The translations under genes and the position numbers were made by a program. Positions 1 through 6,732 of a DNA stretch of 11,328 nt are shown here, piece after piece. Position 1 is the first letter of the stretch; each line of letters opens with the position of its first letter. Source of the DNA: CAUYUA01 sp963575675 (GTDB lineage Bacteria > Pseudomonadota > Alphaproteobacteria > Azospirillales > Azospirillaceae); NCBI GenBank assembly GCA_963575675.1, contig CAUYUA010000007.1, positions 1 through 11,328 on the forward strand, given 5' to 3'. Under the pieces are notes generated by a model that saw nothing but the letters and a program-made list of their open reading frames with translations, was not told the origin of the DNA and ran no database searches.

Positions 1-173
1 CTGGTCGCTCGGGATCATAAGGGGGGAGCGAAAGCCCCCCTTATTCGCGAAGCGATCCTCCTCTGGAATCGTTTATTTTTATTGCTGATCTTGTTGTTGA
101 CTTTATGGCGCAGAGACCGGCGGATTTTTATAAATAAACGATTCCAGTCCAGGGGGGATCGCTTCACGCATAA
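1..173. repeat. Mosaic inverted-repeat element, copy 1 (cut by window start)
   Basis: Two modules are visible. Positions 4-40 hold the motif gtcgctcggg followed by a G6/C6 hairpin (19-42) around gcgaaagc. Positions 40-70 are identical over 31 bases to 7364-7394. The block at about 41-81 is then repeated inverted at about 129-173 (arms centred on ggaatcgtttattt and aaataaacgattcc, and on gcgatcc and ggatcgc), with a few extra bases in the right arm and about 47 bases between. In RNA this would form a long imperfect hairpin. The shared block at 7364-7394 shows a dispersed repeat family. I see no coding sequence in it. It may lie downstream of a gene outside the window, and the G/C hairpin at 19-42 could help end that transcript. 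Confidence 0.75.
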
Positions 174-337
174 GAAAAGCTTCCTCTCCTCATTCTTTTC
201 CTCATTTCTTATGATTTCTCGTGGCCAGGAACATAGTCCCTGGATGTTTTGTTTTTATGACATAAATCAGAAAAAGCATGCGTTGATAATTCGGCTCTCT
301 GGGGTGTGCTTACACAATATTAATTTAATGACATTGG
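174..337. other. Intergenic, no gene seen
   Basis: AT-rich stretch between the repeat element and the dapD promoter region. The 95-codon frame at 82-369 runs through the inverted repeat and encodes nothing recognisable. Nothing else can be supported here. Confidence 0.5.
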
Positions 338-367
338 TTGACAAGTTCCCGAAGAGATTTTTACCCT
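338..367 (+). promoter_or_regulatory. Candidate sigma-70-type promoter of dapD
   Basis: A perfect TTGACA lies at 338-343, with taccct at 362-367 after an 18-base spacer. The -10 box is poor (it keeps the T, A and final T of TATAAT). Transcription would begin near 375 and leave a short leader before the ATG codons at 389 and 401. It would exclude the TTG at 338 as a translation start, because that codon is part of the -35 box. Confidence 0.4.
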
Positions 368-400
368 AGACCTCTTTATCTTCAAGCGATGAGCGTTGCC

Positions 401-1243
401 ATGAGCTATGCCGAATTGGAATCCACCATTAACGCCGCCTGGGATGTTCGAGACACGATCGGTTTCAGTACGCAAGGGCTGGTTCGCGACGCTGTGCGCG
501 CGGTTCTTGATGGTTTGGACTCCGGCGTTCTGCGGGTCGCCGAGAAAATTGATGGCGTGTGGCGCGTTAATCAGTGGGTGAAGAAGGCGGTGTTGTTGTC
601 GTTTCGCCTGAACGATTCGGCGCCGATTTCTGGAGTTCCCGGTGGCGGCGCTTGGTTTGATAAGGTTCCTTCCAAGTTTCAAGGATGGGACGATGCGCGG
701 TTTCGCGCTGCGGGATTTCGCGCCGTGCCGGGATGCGTGGTGCGTCATTCTGCTTATGTTGCTCCTGGCGCAGTGTTGATGCCGTGTTTTTTGAATCTCG
801 GCGCGCGAGTCGATACAGGTTCGATGATCGATACTTGGGCGACGGTTGGATCTTGCGCGCAGATTGGGAAGAACGTCCATATCTCCGGCGGAGTCGGAAT
901 CGGCGGCGTGTTGGAGCCGCTTCAGTCCGGACCTGTTGTTATCGAGGATGATTGCTTTATCGGCGCGCGCTCGGAGGTGGCTGAAGGCGTGCTCGTCGAG
1001 CAAGGCGCCGTGTTGTCGATGGGAGTCTTCTTGGGGGCGTCAACCAAGATCATTGATCGCAACACCGGCGAGGTCTTTTATGGCCGAGTCCCGGCGTGTT
1101 CGGTGGTGGTGCCGGGAACGATTCCTGGAAAAGCGTTGCCGGATGGATCGCCGGGACCGGGGTTGGCGTGTGCCGTCATCGTGAAGCGTGTGGATATGAA
1201 GACGCGGTCGAAAACTTCTATTAACGAATTGTTGAGAGATTAA
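401..1243 (+). CDS. dapD: 2,3,4,5-tetrahydropyridine-2,6-dicarboxylate N-succinyltransferase
   Basis: Cytoplasmic enzyme that moves succinyl from succinyl-CoA to tetrahydrodipicolinate, first step of the succinylase branch to meso-diaminopimelate and lysine. The 280-residue product matches the family's usual length of about 275-285. An N-terminal helical part contains LRVAEKIDG (44-52) and KKAVLLSFRLND (61-72). A left-handed beta-helix of hexapeptide turns (about 110-235) includes DTWATVGSCAQIGKNVH (144-160) and SGGVGIGGVLEPLQ. The C-terminus ends in INELLR. Asp144 and Glu192 (GARSEVAEG) fit the catalytic Asp and Glu described for this family. The start at 401 (MSYAELE) fits family N-termini; the in-frame ATG at 389 is an alternative, and neither has a strong ribosome site. 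dapE follows 190 bases downstream on the same strand. Confidence 0.96.
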   Translation: MSYAELESTINAAWDVRDTIGFSTQGLVRDAVRAVLDGLDSGVLRVAEKIDGVWRVNQWVKKAVLLSFRLNDSAPISGVPGGGAWFDKVPSKFQGWDDARFRAAGFRAVPGCVVRHSAYVAPGAVLMPCFLNLGARVDTGSMIDTWATVGSCAQIGKNVHISGGVGIGGVLEPLQSGPVVIEDDCFIGARSEVAEGVLVEQGAVLSMGVFLGASTKIIDRNTGEVFYGRVPACSVVVPGTIPGKALPDGSPGPGLACAVIVKRVDMKTRSKTSINELLRD

Positions 1244-1269
1244 AAAAACAAAGGGTTGCAGTCTGAAAT

Positions 1270-1304
1270 GGCTCCAAGGGCTGCGGTTCGCGGTCGTTGG
1301 AGCC
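1270..1304 (+). other. Hairpin in the dapD-dapE gap
   Basis: Perfect 8-base arms ggctccaa (1270-1277) and ttggagcc (1297-1304) enclose a second short stem (1280-1285 with 1289-1294, two G-U pairs). No T-run follows, so it is not a classical terminator. It might weaken read-through or stabilise the dapD end of a shared transcript. At 1335-1352 lies an 18-base sequence related to the palindromic repeat at the window end, so this gap may hold decayed repeat DNA. Confidence 0.4.
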
Positions 1305-1433
1305 AAAGATGAAAGCTCTTTGCCGAAAGAACCAGGGCTCCGCCAAAGGCCGAGAGGTCGCTGGAAAACATGACTTGGAGTTTGTCGTCACCTCAGCGAG
1401 CGGAACTTTTTTTGACCTACGGAGAGCTGGCCA

Positions 1434-2582
1434 GTGTTTCCTCTTGATCCGATTGATCTCACGCGCGCTCTCATTCGTTGTCCCAGCGTTACTCCTGACG
1501 ACGCCGGAGCTTTGGCCGTCCTTGAAAACGTTCTGCGTCCGCTTGGTTTCATCTGTCGCAGATTGCGGTTTGAATCTCAGAATTCTCCTCCCATCGAGAA
1601 TCTCTACGCTCGCCTGGGGCAAGGTTCGCCTCACTTTTGCTTTGCGGGGCACACCGACGTCGTGCCCGTCGGAGACCTCGGCGCTTGGACTGTCGCCCCA
1701 TTTGGCGGGGAGATCATCGGCGATCGTCTGTTCGGGCGCGGCGCTGTCGATATGAAAGGCGGCATCGGCGCTTTTGTCGCCGCCGTCAGTCGTTTTCGCG
1801 CTTCTCATAACATCGGTTCGATCAGTCTTTTGATCACAGGGGACGAAGAAGGCCCCGCCATCAACGGAACGCGGAAAGTCCTCGATTGGATGGCCGAAAA
1901 CGGCGAGCGTCCCGACGGGTGCGTGGTGGGAGAGCCTACAGGCGTTAAATCTCTCGGCGATGTTATGAAGATCGGGCGACGCGGAAGCCTCAATGGTCGA
2001 CTCACCGTCTATGGCGCCCAAGGCCACGTCGCTTATCCGCACCTCGCCGATAATCCCCTGCCGCGTTTGGCGCGCATGTTGGTTGACATCAGCCAGACGC
2101 CTTTGGATTCGGGCAGCGCGCATTTTGATCCTTCAGCGCTGACGCTCACCACCATCGATGTCGGCAATCCCACCACCAATGTTATTCCCGCCAAAGGCGA
2201 GGCCGGGTTTAACATTCGTTTTAATGATCTCCACACGCCGACGGGGTTGGAGGCTTGGTTGCGCCGCCGCTTCGACGCTGTAGGGGGTGGTTATGATTTG
2301 AAACTCGCCGTCAGCGGCGAATCATTTCTTACGCCTCCCGGTCCATTGGCGGAGGCTATGGCGCGCGCCGTTAAAAGCGTTGTGGATCGAACGCCGGAAC
2401 CCAACACCGGAGGCGGCACTTCGGACGCGCGGTTTATCAAAAACATATGCCCCGTGGTCGAGTTCGGTTTGGTTGGAACTTCAATGCATAAGGTGGATGA
2501 GAATGTTGCAACGATCGATTTGCTCCATTTGGCGGAGATTTATCATGTGTTTCTTCTAAACTTCTTTGGGCTTGAAGCGTAG
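1434..2582 (+). CDS. dapE: Succinyl-diaminopimelate desuccinylase
   Basis: Zinc-dependent M20-family hydrolase that removes succinate from N-succinyl-LL-diaminopimelate, two steps after DapD. The 382-residue length is normal for DapE. Visible motifs: FAGHTDVVPVG (70-80) with His73 and Asp75, GRGAVDMKGG (101-110) with Asp106, TGDEEG (135-140) with Glu138-Glu139, GEPT (166-169) with Glu167, NVIPAKGEAGFNIRFND, GGGTSDARF (327-334) and LVGTSMHKVDEN with His352. By family comparison His73, Asp106, Glu139, Glu167 and His352 are the two-zinc ligands and Glu138 the general base. The dimerisation lid lies in the middle third (about 182-295). Translation starts at GTG 1434, supported by ggagag at 1421-1426 seven bases upstream. 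All expected active-site residues are present. Confidence 0.96.
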   Translation: MFPLDPIDLTRALIRCPSVTPDDAGALAVLENVLRPLGFICRRLRFESQNSPPIENLYARLGQGSPHFCFAGHTDVVPVGDLGAWTVAPFGGEIIGDRLFGRGAVDMKGGIGAFVAAVSRFRASHNIGSISLLITGDEEGPAINGTRKVLDWMAENGERPDGCVVGEPTGVKSLGDVMKIGRRGSLNGRLTVYGAQGHVAYPHLADNPLPRLARMLVDISQTPLDSGSAHFDPSALTLTTIDVGNPTTNVIPAKGEAGFNIRFNDLHTPTGLEAWLRRRFDAVGGGYDLKLAVSGESFLTPPGPLAEAMARAVKSVVDRTPEPNTGGGTSDARFIKNICPVVEFGLVGTSMHKVDENVATIDLLHLAEIYHVFLLNFFGLEA

Positions 2583-2628
2583 GAGCCTGTTTGCGGCGTT
2601 TGTTCGTGGTTGGAGGATGTCGAACCTC

Positions 2629-2688
2629 CTCGGGTCGTTCCGGCTCGGGTTGTTCAGGCTCGGGTCGTTTAGGTTCGGGTCGTTCAGG
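2629..2688. repeat. Four-unit 15-bp tandem repeat (minisatellite)
   Basis: Four head-to-tail units of 15 bases begin at 2629, 2644, 2659 and 2674, with consensus ctcgggtcgttcagg and one to two changes per unit. They lie between dapE and the SMR gene. Fifteen is a multiple of three, so frames through it read as pentapeptide repeats on both strands, but those frames have no ribosome site and no family match. Just upstream, ggagg (2612-2616) and cctcc could form a small hairpin. Copy number could vary between strains. Confidence 0.9.
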
Positions 2689-2750
2689 TTTACGCATCGA
2701 AAAGCCTTTGGAATCTTGAAAACATTCTTACCTTGTCTGGATAAGCTCTC

Positions 2751-3083
2751 ATGCAACAATGGTTTTTCCTTGCGATCGCCATCATCTGCGAGACGATTGC
2801 CACTTCTTGCATGAAGGCGACGAATAATTTTACGAATTTGTGGCCGTCGCTTGTGGTGTTTCTGGGGTATCCCATATCTTTCTATTTTATGTCGATGACG
2901 CTGAAGACCATGTCTGTCGGAATTGCCTATGCCGTGTGGTCCGGTGTTGGAACCATTCTGATTGCCTTGGTCGGATGGCGTGTGTACGGGCAATCGCTTG
3001 ATCTGCCGGCGGTTTGTGGATTGTCGCTTATTGTTGCGGGCGTCGTTGTTATGAACGTGTTTTCAAAATCGGTCGTGTATTGA
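2751..3083 (+). CDS. SMR-family multidrug/quaternary-ammonium efflux protein (EmrE-like)
   Basis: 110-residue inner-membrane proton antiporter with four helices (about 3-21, 31-51, 57-77, 86-105), the exact size of E. coli EmrE. Glu14 in helix 1 (AIAIICETIATSCMK) is the proton- and substrate-binding carboxylate of the family. Tyr40, Tyr60 and Trp63 (GIAYAVWSGVG, 57-67) match EmrE positions, as does GQSLDLPA (80-87) before helix 4. These features favour the drug-exporting Qac/EmrE branch over guanidinium exporters (Gdx), but substrates cannot be fixed from sequence. SMR pumps often work as antiparallel homodimers, and no paired second SMR gene lies next to it. The ribosome site is weak (ggat at 2739-2742). 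Its link to dapE is probably only positional. Confidence 0.93.
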   Translation: MQQWFFLAIAIICETIATSCMKATNNFTNLWPSLVVFLGYPISFYFMSMTLKTMSVGIAYAVWSGVGTILIALVGWRVYGQSLDLPAVCGLSLIVAGVVVMNVFSKSVVY

Positions 3084-3232
3084 CGGTCGTCGTCGATGCA
3101 AATAAATATGGCCATAGAGGGTGTTTCCCATAGAAGATGCTTCAATGGGTCTCAACGGAAACCTCTTTTGGAATTTGGTCGCGTTTGTTGTTTTAAGTGA
3201 CATGACGCTTGTTGAAAGGACGCCGATCGGCC

Positions 3233-3802
3233 ATGCCGACCACTCGTGAACTGGCCTTCTCGCTTTTTGGAGCCTACCGGCTGGCGTTGTCGGACGCTAG
3301 AGGCATGGCTTATTTGGATACGTCCGGCTTGGGGGCTTGGAGATCATTCTTCGTCGCCGCGCTGCTTCTTCCGGCCAATGTTCCCTTGATCTTGTTTCGG
3401 TTGGCCGATCACTTGAACGATATTCCGTTCTATCGTCTTGTGTTGATCGAGCTGGTGTTCTACATTATCAGTTGGACGGCTTACGCTGTGGCCATGGAGC
3501 CGTTGACGCGCATGCTGGGGCGCTCCAGTCGTTATCCGGGGTTTTTGTGTGCGTATAATTGGTCCTCAGTTCTGCAAATGTCGGTTTATTTGCCCGCCTT
3601 CTTGTTGGCGGAAAGCGGTTTGTTGCCGGGGAGTTTGGGTGACGTGATCGTGGTGATCGTTACTTTGTTGACTTTGCAGTATCAGTGGTTTGTCACGCGC
3701 GTGTCGCTCGATGTTTCTCGAAGCTCTGCCGTTGGTTTGGTGGTTTTGGATTTGATTTTTTCCGTTTTCGTCACCAATGCTGCGGATGCGCTTTTGCTAT
3801 GA
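3233..3802 (+). CDS. Five-helix inner-membrane protein, Yip1-like (function unknown)
   Basis: 189-residue integral membrane protein. Hydrophobic segments lie at about 39-56, 67-88, 109-127, 137-154 and 166-184, preceded by a soluble amphipathic start (TRELAFSLFGAYRLALSD). Five helices plus this N-terminal pattern recall bacterial YIP1-domain proteins, but this is a resemblance, not a firm match; no catalytic motif is visible. The ATG at 3233 is preferred. A TTG at 3209 in frame would overlap the only Shine-Dalgarno-like run (aaagga, 3215-3220), which is 12 bases from the ATG, rather far. The stop codon overlaps the next gene's ATG in ATGA (3799-3802), so the two are very probably translated together and may work together at the envelope. 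Confidence 0.75.
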   Translation: MPTTRELAFSLFGAYRLALSDARGMAYLDTSGLGAWRSFFVAALLLPANVPLILFRLADHLNDIPFYRLVLIELVFYIISWTAYAVAMEPLTRMLGRSSRYPGFLCAYNWSSVLQMSVYLPAFLLAESGLLPGSLGDVIVVIVTLLTLQYQWFVTRVSLDVSRSSAVGLVVLDLIFSVFVTNAADALLL

Positions 3803-4551
3803 ACGACTCTTCCATACCCAATGACGCTTCAACTCGGCGCTGCTTGAAGGCGCTGTCGTTTCTGTTGCCGTGGCTCGCCATTCTTTTGGGGGCGCCGCCT
3901 CTGGGCGTCGCCGCAGAGAGCGGTAAGCCGCCGGAGCTGTGGTATTTTCACACCTTCGACGAATCCTTGCGAACGTGTCTGACCGTCAAACCTCAGCCCG
4001 AATGGTGTGAGGCGTGGATGAGGACAATCGAAGGAGCGCGGTCAAAAGAAACTGATCTGAAATTGCCGGAATGGCGACGCTTGTCGTTCAAGGATAATCT
4101 TCGGACGTGCGCTACTTTATTGCCGCCTCCGTGGTGTTCCGAATGGAAAGACCTCATGCGTTCGTTGACCACGTCGCCGACGTCGTATCAGACGACCGCG
4201 CATGGGCTGCGAATGATTTATAATGCGGCGCAGACGGAGACCGACGTTGCGCACAAGGTGTGGGCGAAGGCGGTGGAGCGTGTGCAGGGCGATCGCGCCA
4301 AGCCTAAAGATATCGAGCTGATCAAAGCCAAAGCAGCGCAAGGCGATGTTTCCGCAATGGAGCTGTTGGCTTGGATGTATGCCGGAGGACATGGTTTGAA
4401 AGCGAGCTATGTCGACGCCTACGATTTGTTCGGTAGATTGGTGATGGGCGGGCGGACGGATTTGAAGGAGAATCTTGAAAAGCTTTGGCCGTTGCTTCGT
4501 GAAGCTGAAAAACGCGAAATGGCCAAGAAGTTTACGGCGCCGGAAGACTAA
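3799..4551 (+). CDS. Secreted Sel1-repeat-like protein with duplicated two-cysteine motif
   Basis: 250 residues. A basic-hydrophobic leader (RRCLKALSFLLPWLAILLG, 13-31) followed by GVAAES suggests export with cleavage near residue 39. The mature part begins with two copies of a motif: FDESLRTC...PEWCEAW (53-73) and FKDNLRTC...PPWCSEW (97-116), with Cys60/Cys70 and Cys104/Cys113. The spacing suggests a disulfide in each copy in the periplasm (inference). The C-terminal part, about 170-233, reads as a Sel1/TPR-type helix pair (AKAAQGDVSAMELLAWMYAGG then DAYDLFGRLVMGG), a fold used for protein contacts. Translation is coupled to the membrane protein upstream through the ATGA overlap. I do not recognise the N-terminal motif family, so a specific function cannot be given. 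Confidence 0.8.
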   Translation: MNDSSIPNDASTRRCLKALSFLLPWLAILLGAPPLGVAAESGKPPELWYFHTFDESLRTCLTVKPQPEWCEAWMRTIEGARSKETDLKLPEWRRLSFKDNLRTCATLLPPPWCSEWKDLMRSLTTSPTSYQTTAHGLRMIYNAAQTETDVAHKVWAKAVERVQGDRAKPKDIELIKAKAAQGDVSAMELLAWMYAGGHGLKASYVDAYDLFGRLVMGGRTDLKENLEKLWPLLREAEKREMAKKFTAPED

Positions 4552-4565
4552 AGGACGGATTCGTT

Positions 4566-4652
4566 GACGCGTGTCTCTTGAATAAAAAAACAGACAGGTC
4601 TAGGGACGGTGTCTCTGGGCCTGTCTGTTTTTTTATTCAAGAGACACGCGTC
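4566..4652. terminator. Bidirectional intrinsic terminator: perfect 33-bp inverted repeat
   Basis: Arms 4566-4598 and 4620-4652 are perfect reverse complements over 33 bases. Counting G-U pairs, the RNA stem continues inward to a 5-base loop (4607-4611), about 41 pairs in all. The inner part (cagacagg with cctgtctg) is followed by seven T on the plus strand (4628-4634), and by symmetry also seven T on the minus strand (4584-4590). It therefore ends the 3233-4551 transcript and would stop any antisense transcript. The outer arms, gacgcgtgtctcttgaat, are longer than a terminator needs, which suggests a mobile-repeat origin. Confidence 0.9.
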
Positions 4653-4681
4653 GTTATTTTTGCGTGTTTTCTGTTTGTTGA

Positions 4682-4690
4682 TGTTATATT
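4682..4690 (+). promoter_or_regulatory. Candidate extended -10 promoter of the autotransporter gene
   Basis: TGtTATATT at 4682-4690 fits an extended -10 element; no clear -35 box is seen at the right distance. It lies directly after the terminator hairpin and would give a leader of about 40 bases before the TTG start at 4739. The neighbourhood is AT-rich. Confidence 0.35.
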
Positions 4691-4738
4691 TTTTGATTCT
4701 GTCAACAGATCACAACAACGAGCCGAGGGAGGCCCAAG

Positions 4739-6139
4739 TTGTATAAGAAAAACTCTGTCAACTCCGGGATGTTAAAAGCGAACTTTTGTGTCGCAACGTT
4801 TGGGCTTGTGTCCAGTCTTATGGTGTTCTCGCAAAACACTGCAAACGCCGCAGCCTTTGATATTGATGGAACTCCATATACAACGAGCGTAAATTCTAGA
4901 GTCAATCTGTCGTCAACAGAGTACACTTCTATAGGAACGTTGTTTGGTCCAAATCTTCCAGGCAGCGGCGTGGCGTATAATGTAGATATTCGTCAATTGT
5001 CCACGACCTCCGGAATCGTCACGGGCGTCGTTAACGGCCAGTCCGTTAGCTGTAATTTCACCAAAATATCCAGGAATAGTTTCTCGACTTCCGGTAGCTG
5101 TGGAATATTGTCCAGCGTATTTAGTCCCACCGACACGCAGCAGCAGGAGAAAGCGCGAGCCGTAGTCCAAACGCAGGTTAACCGCACTGCGACGCAGCAG
5201 ACCATAAGCATGATCGAGCGGCGGATTTCCTCCAGCTTGGCGCCGCAACTTCTGAATAGCTTCGGCGACAAGAAAAAGACTCAAACTTCGGAAAATAATG
5301 GCGCGCCCTCCTACAACTTCGACAATGGCGTTTTGGGGTTGTCGTCCGGAAACGGAGAAATGACAAAGGGATTGTGGGCTACTTATAGTCATGGTTGGAT
5401 TCGGACGGACTGGGACGCGATCAGATCTCACGGCAACATCGATACCGGCGTGGTCGGAGGCGATATAAAGCTTAATGATAATTATCTGGTTGGTATGACT
5501 CTGACGTACCAGGCCAGCAACATCATGACCGGTTACAATGACGGATATCTCGAAAGTCGAGGTGTTAATTTTGTGCCTTATGTCGCGGTTGCTTTGATGG
5601 ATGGGCGCATCATCCTCGATGCGATGACCGGGTATGGATTTGGGGGGTCTGACATCAAGCGCAATCGCACCCTCAGTCGTATTTCTGGGGCGTATGACAG
5701 CGATAGATGGATGATGAGCACAAACGCCACCTATGTTCAACCGATTGATAGATTTACTCTTTCGGGCAAGGTGGGTTGGATGATGGCGTATGAATGGGGC
5801 GGCGCCTATACAGAGGACGCCGGCGCCCGGATCGATTCTCAAGTGACGCGCGTTGGCGAAGTCAGCATTGGCGGTCGCGCCGCCTATGCTGTGACCGATG
5901 TTTTTGAGCCGTATCTGGGAGCGACCTTTAACTACGATCCAATCTTGGGGCCAAGCAAGATGAGTTCAGTCGGAGGAGGCGCTGATAAATCCTTCGATCG
6001 TAAGGAAGTAATGGCTTTGATCGGCTTCAACTGGACGCCGGTTGAAAATGTCACGACCGGTCTTGAACTTACACGAAGCTTTTTCCGTGAAAAGCAGAGT
6101 TCGACGACGGCTGCTGCTTCTCTGCGGGTTTTGTTCTAA
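4739..6139 (+). CDS. Autotransporter-like outer membrane beta-barrel protein
   Basis: 466 residues. The likely start is TTG 4739, because gagggagg (4725-4732) lies six bases before it; the ATG at 4769 lacks such a site, though it would also leave a usable signal peptide. Signal sequence about 1-38 (hydrophobic 17-31, cleavage near NTANA-AA). A short Ser/Thr/Asn-rich passenger follows (about 39-135) with Cys105 and Cys121, possibly disulfide-bonded. A Gln-rich helical linker (135-176, QTQVNRTATQQTISMIERRI) would thread the barrel. From about 205 (TKGLWATYSHGW) to the end there are alternating amphipathic strands typical of the autotransporter beta domain, closing with SLRVLF, whose terminal Phe is the usual BAM-recognition ending. 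The passenger is far smaller than in classical autotransporters, and its role is unknown. Confidence 0.85.
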   Translation: MYKKNSVNSGMLKANFCVATFGLVSSLMVFSQNTANAAAFDIDGTPYTTSVNSRVNLSSTEYTSIGTLFGPNLPGSGVAYNVDIRQLSTTSGIVTGVVNGQSVSCNFTKISRNSFSTSGSCGILSSVFSPTDTQQQEKARAVVQTQVNRTATQQTISMIERRISSSLAPQLLNSFGDKKKTQTSENNGAPSYNFDNGVLGLSSGNGEMTKGLWATYSHGWIRTDWDAIRSHGNIDTGVVGGDIKLNDNYLVGMTLTYQASNIMTGYNDGYLESRGVNFVPYVAVALMDGRIILDAMTGYGFGGSDIKRNRTLSRISGAYDSDRWMMSTNATYVQPIDRFTLSGKVGWMMAYEWGGAYTEDAGARIDSQVTRVGEVSIGGRAAYAVTDVFEPYLGATFNYDPILGPSKMSSVGGGADKSFDRKEVMALIGFNWTPVENVTTGLELTRSFFREKQSSTTAAASLRVLF

Positions 6140-6159
6140 TTCTCTTTGATTGGTGGGGC

Positions 6160-6189
6160 GTCGGAGGGGGGGCTAAAAGCCCCTTCGAC
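6160..6189 (+). terminator. Hairpin after the autotransporter gene
   Basis: A G-rich left arm (gtcggagggg, 6160 on) pairs with ccccttcgac (ending 6189) around the loop ctaaaag, 20 bases after the stop codon. No T-run follows, so termination would rely on the stem or on Rho. It also separates the plus-strand gene from the convergent minus-strand gene ending at 6298. Confidence 0.55.
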
Positions 6190-6297
6190 GGCCTGCAAGA
6201 GTAAAAACGCGAAGCTTTTCAGAAATCGCCCAAGGAACGAAACCTTAAGCGAGGGAGATTTGCCCTTCTCTTCGGATTTTCGAGTGAACGGAGCGTG

Positions 6298-6732
6298 TCA
6301 ACCGCCTTTGGCTTGCGTGTAACCGCTGAGGTCGGCGTCGGTTTTGCAAGTGTAGCCGCCTTCTTTGGTTTTGCCATACCAACGCATGCCGGCAAGGTGG
6401 TAGACTTTGGATGCTTTGTTGGCCCACACGACAATATCGCGAGGACAAGTCGCGCGCGTCGAGATTTCGTCCGGGTAGAAGGCCGGCGCGCGTTTGGGGA
6501 CGATGTTGGGTGATGGTTGGATATTGGGCGTTATTGGCTGAACCATTGGGATTATTTGCGGCGCCACGTGCTGAATCATCGGCGTCATCTGCGGCATTTG
6601 CGGCATTTGTTGAACCATTGGATCGGCGGCCCAAGCCGGAGCGTTGATTATTAGGGCGGCGCCCAGCGCTATGTATCCAGCAATTTCCAGCATCCGAGCT
6701 TTGGCGTTTTGTCGCGTGATATGCGTGTTCAT
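6298..6732 (-). CDS. Small secreted Met/Gln/Pro-rich protein with C-terminal WYGKT domain
   Basis: 144 residues on the minus strand. The ATG at 6732 is preferred over an upstream non-ATG start because aaagga lies eight bases before it. The signal peptide is about 1-36 (YIALGAALIINAPAWA, cleavage at AWA-AD). A low-complexity stretch (about 38-80) is built from MPQMPQMTPM-like and I/V-P-x-V-Q-P repeats. A conserved-looking end (96-144) reads CPRDIVVWANKASKVYHLAG, then WYGKTKEGGYTC and ending near SGYTQAKGG, with Cys96 and Cys129. This W-N-x-x-S-x-V-Y-H...YG-x-T-x-x-G-x-Y pattern recurs in small hypothetical proteobacterial proteins with no known role, as far as I recall. Met/Gln-rich segments sometimes bind copper, but that is only a suggestion here. 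Confidence 0.8.
   Translation of the reverse strand: MNTHITRQNAKARMLEIAGYIALGAALIINAPAWAADPMVQQMPQMPQMTPMIQHVAPQIIPMVQPITPNIQPSPNIVPKRAPAFYPDEISTRATCPRDIVVWANKASKVYHLAGMRWYGKTKEGGYTCKTDADLSGYTQAKGG

Noticed and set aside
82..369. 95-codon plus-strand frame near the window start
   Set aside because: It runs through the inverted-repeat element, has no recognisable motif, and ends inside the dapD promoter region.
338..400. Extended dapD start at TTG 338
   Set aside because: The TTG is part of a perfect TTGACA -35 box, the added 21 residues do not resemble DapD N-termini, and no ribosome site precedes it.
320..1003. Long minus-strand frame opposite dapD
   Set aside because: Antisense shadow of dapD caused by its codon bias; the product has no family features.
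2629..2688. CRISPR-like array
   Set aside because: The 15-bp units are directly adjacent with no spacers and there are no cas genes.
2437..2697. Minus-strand frame with Pro-Glu-rich pentapeptide repeats
   Set aside because: The repeat is only the minisatellite read in one frame; the rest overlaps dapE antisense and no start signal is seen.
2566..2814. Plus-strand frame with LGSFRLG-type repeats
   Set aside because: Again the minisatellite translated; it overlaps the end of dapE and the start of the SMR gene and lacks a ribosome site.
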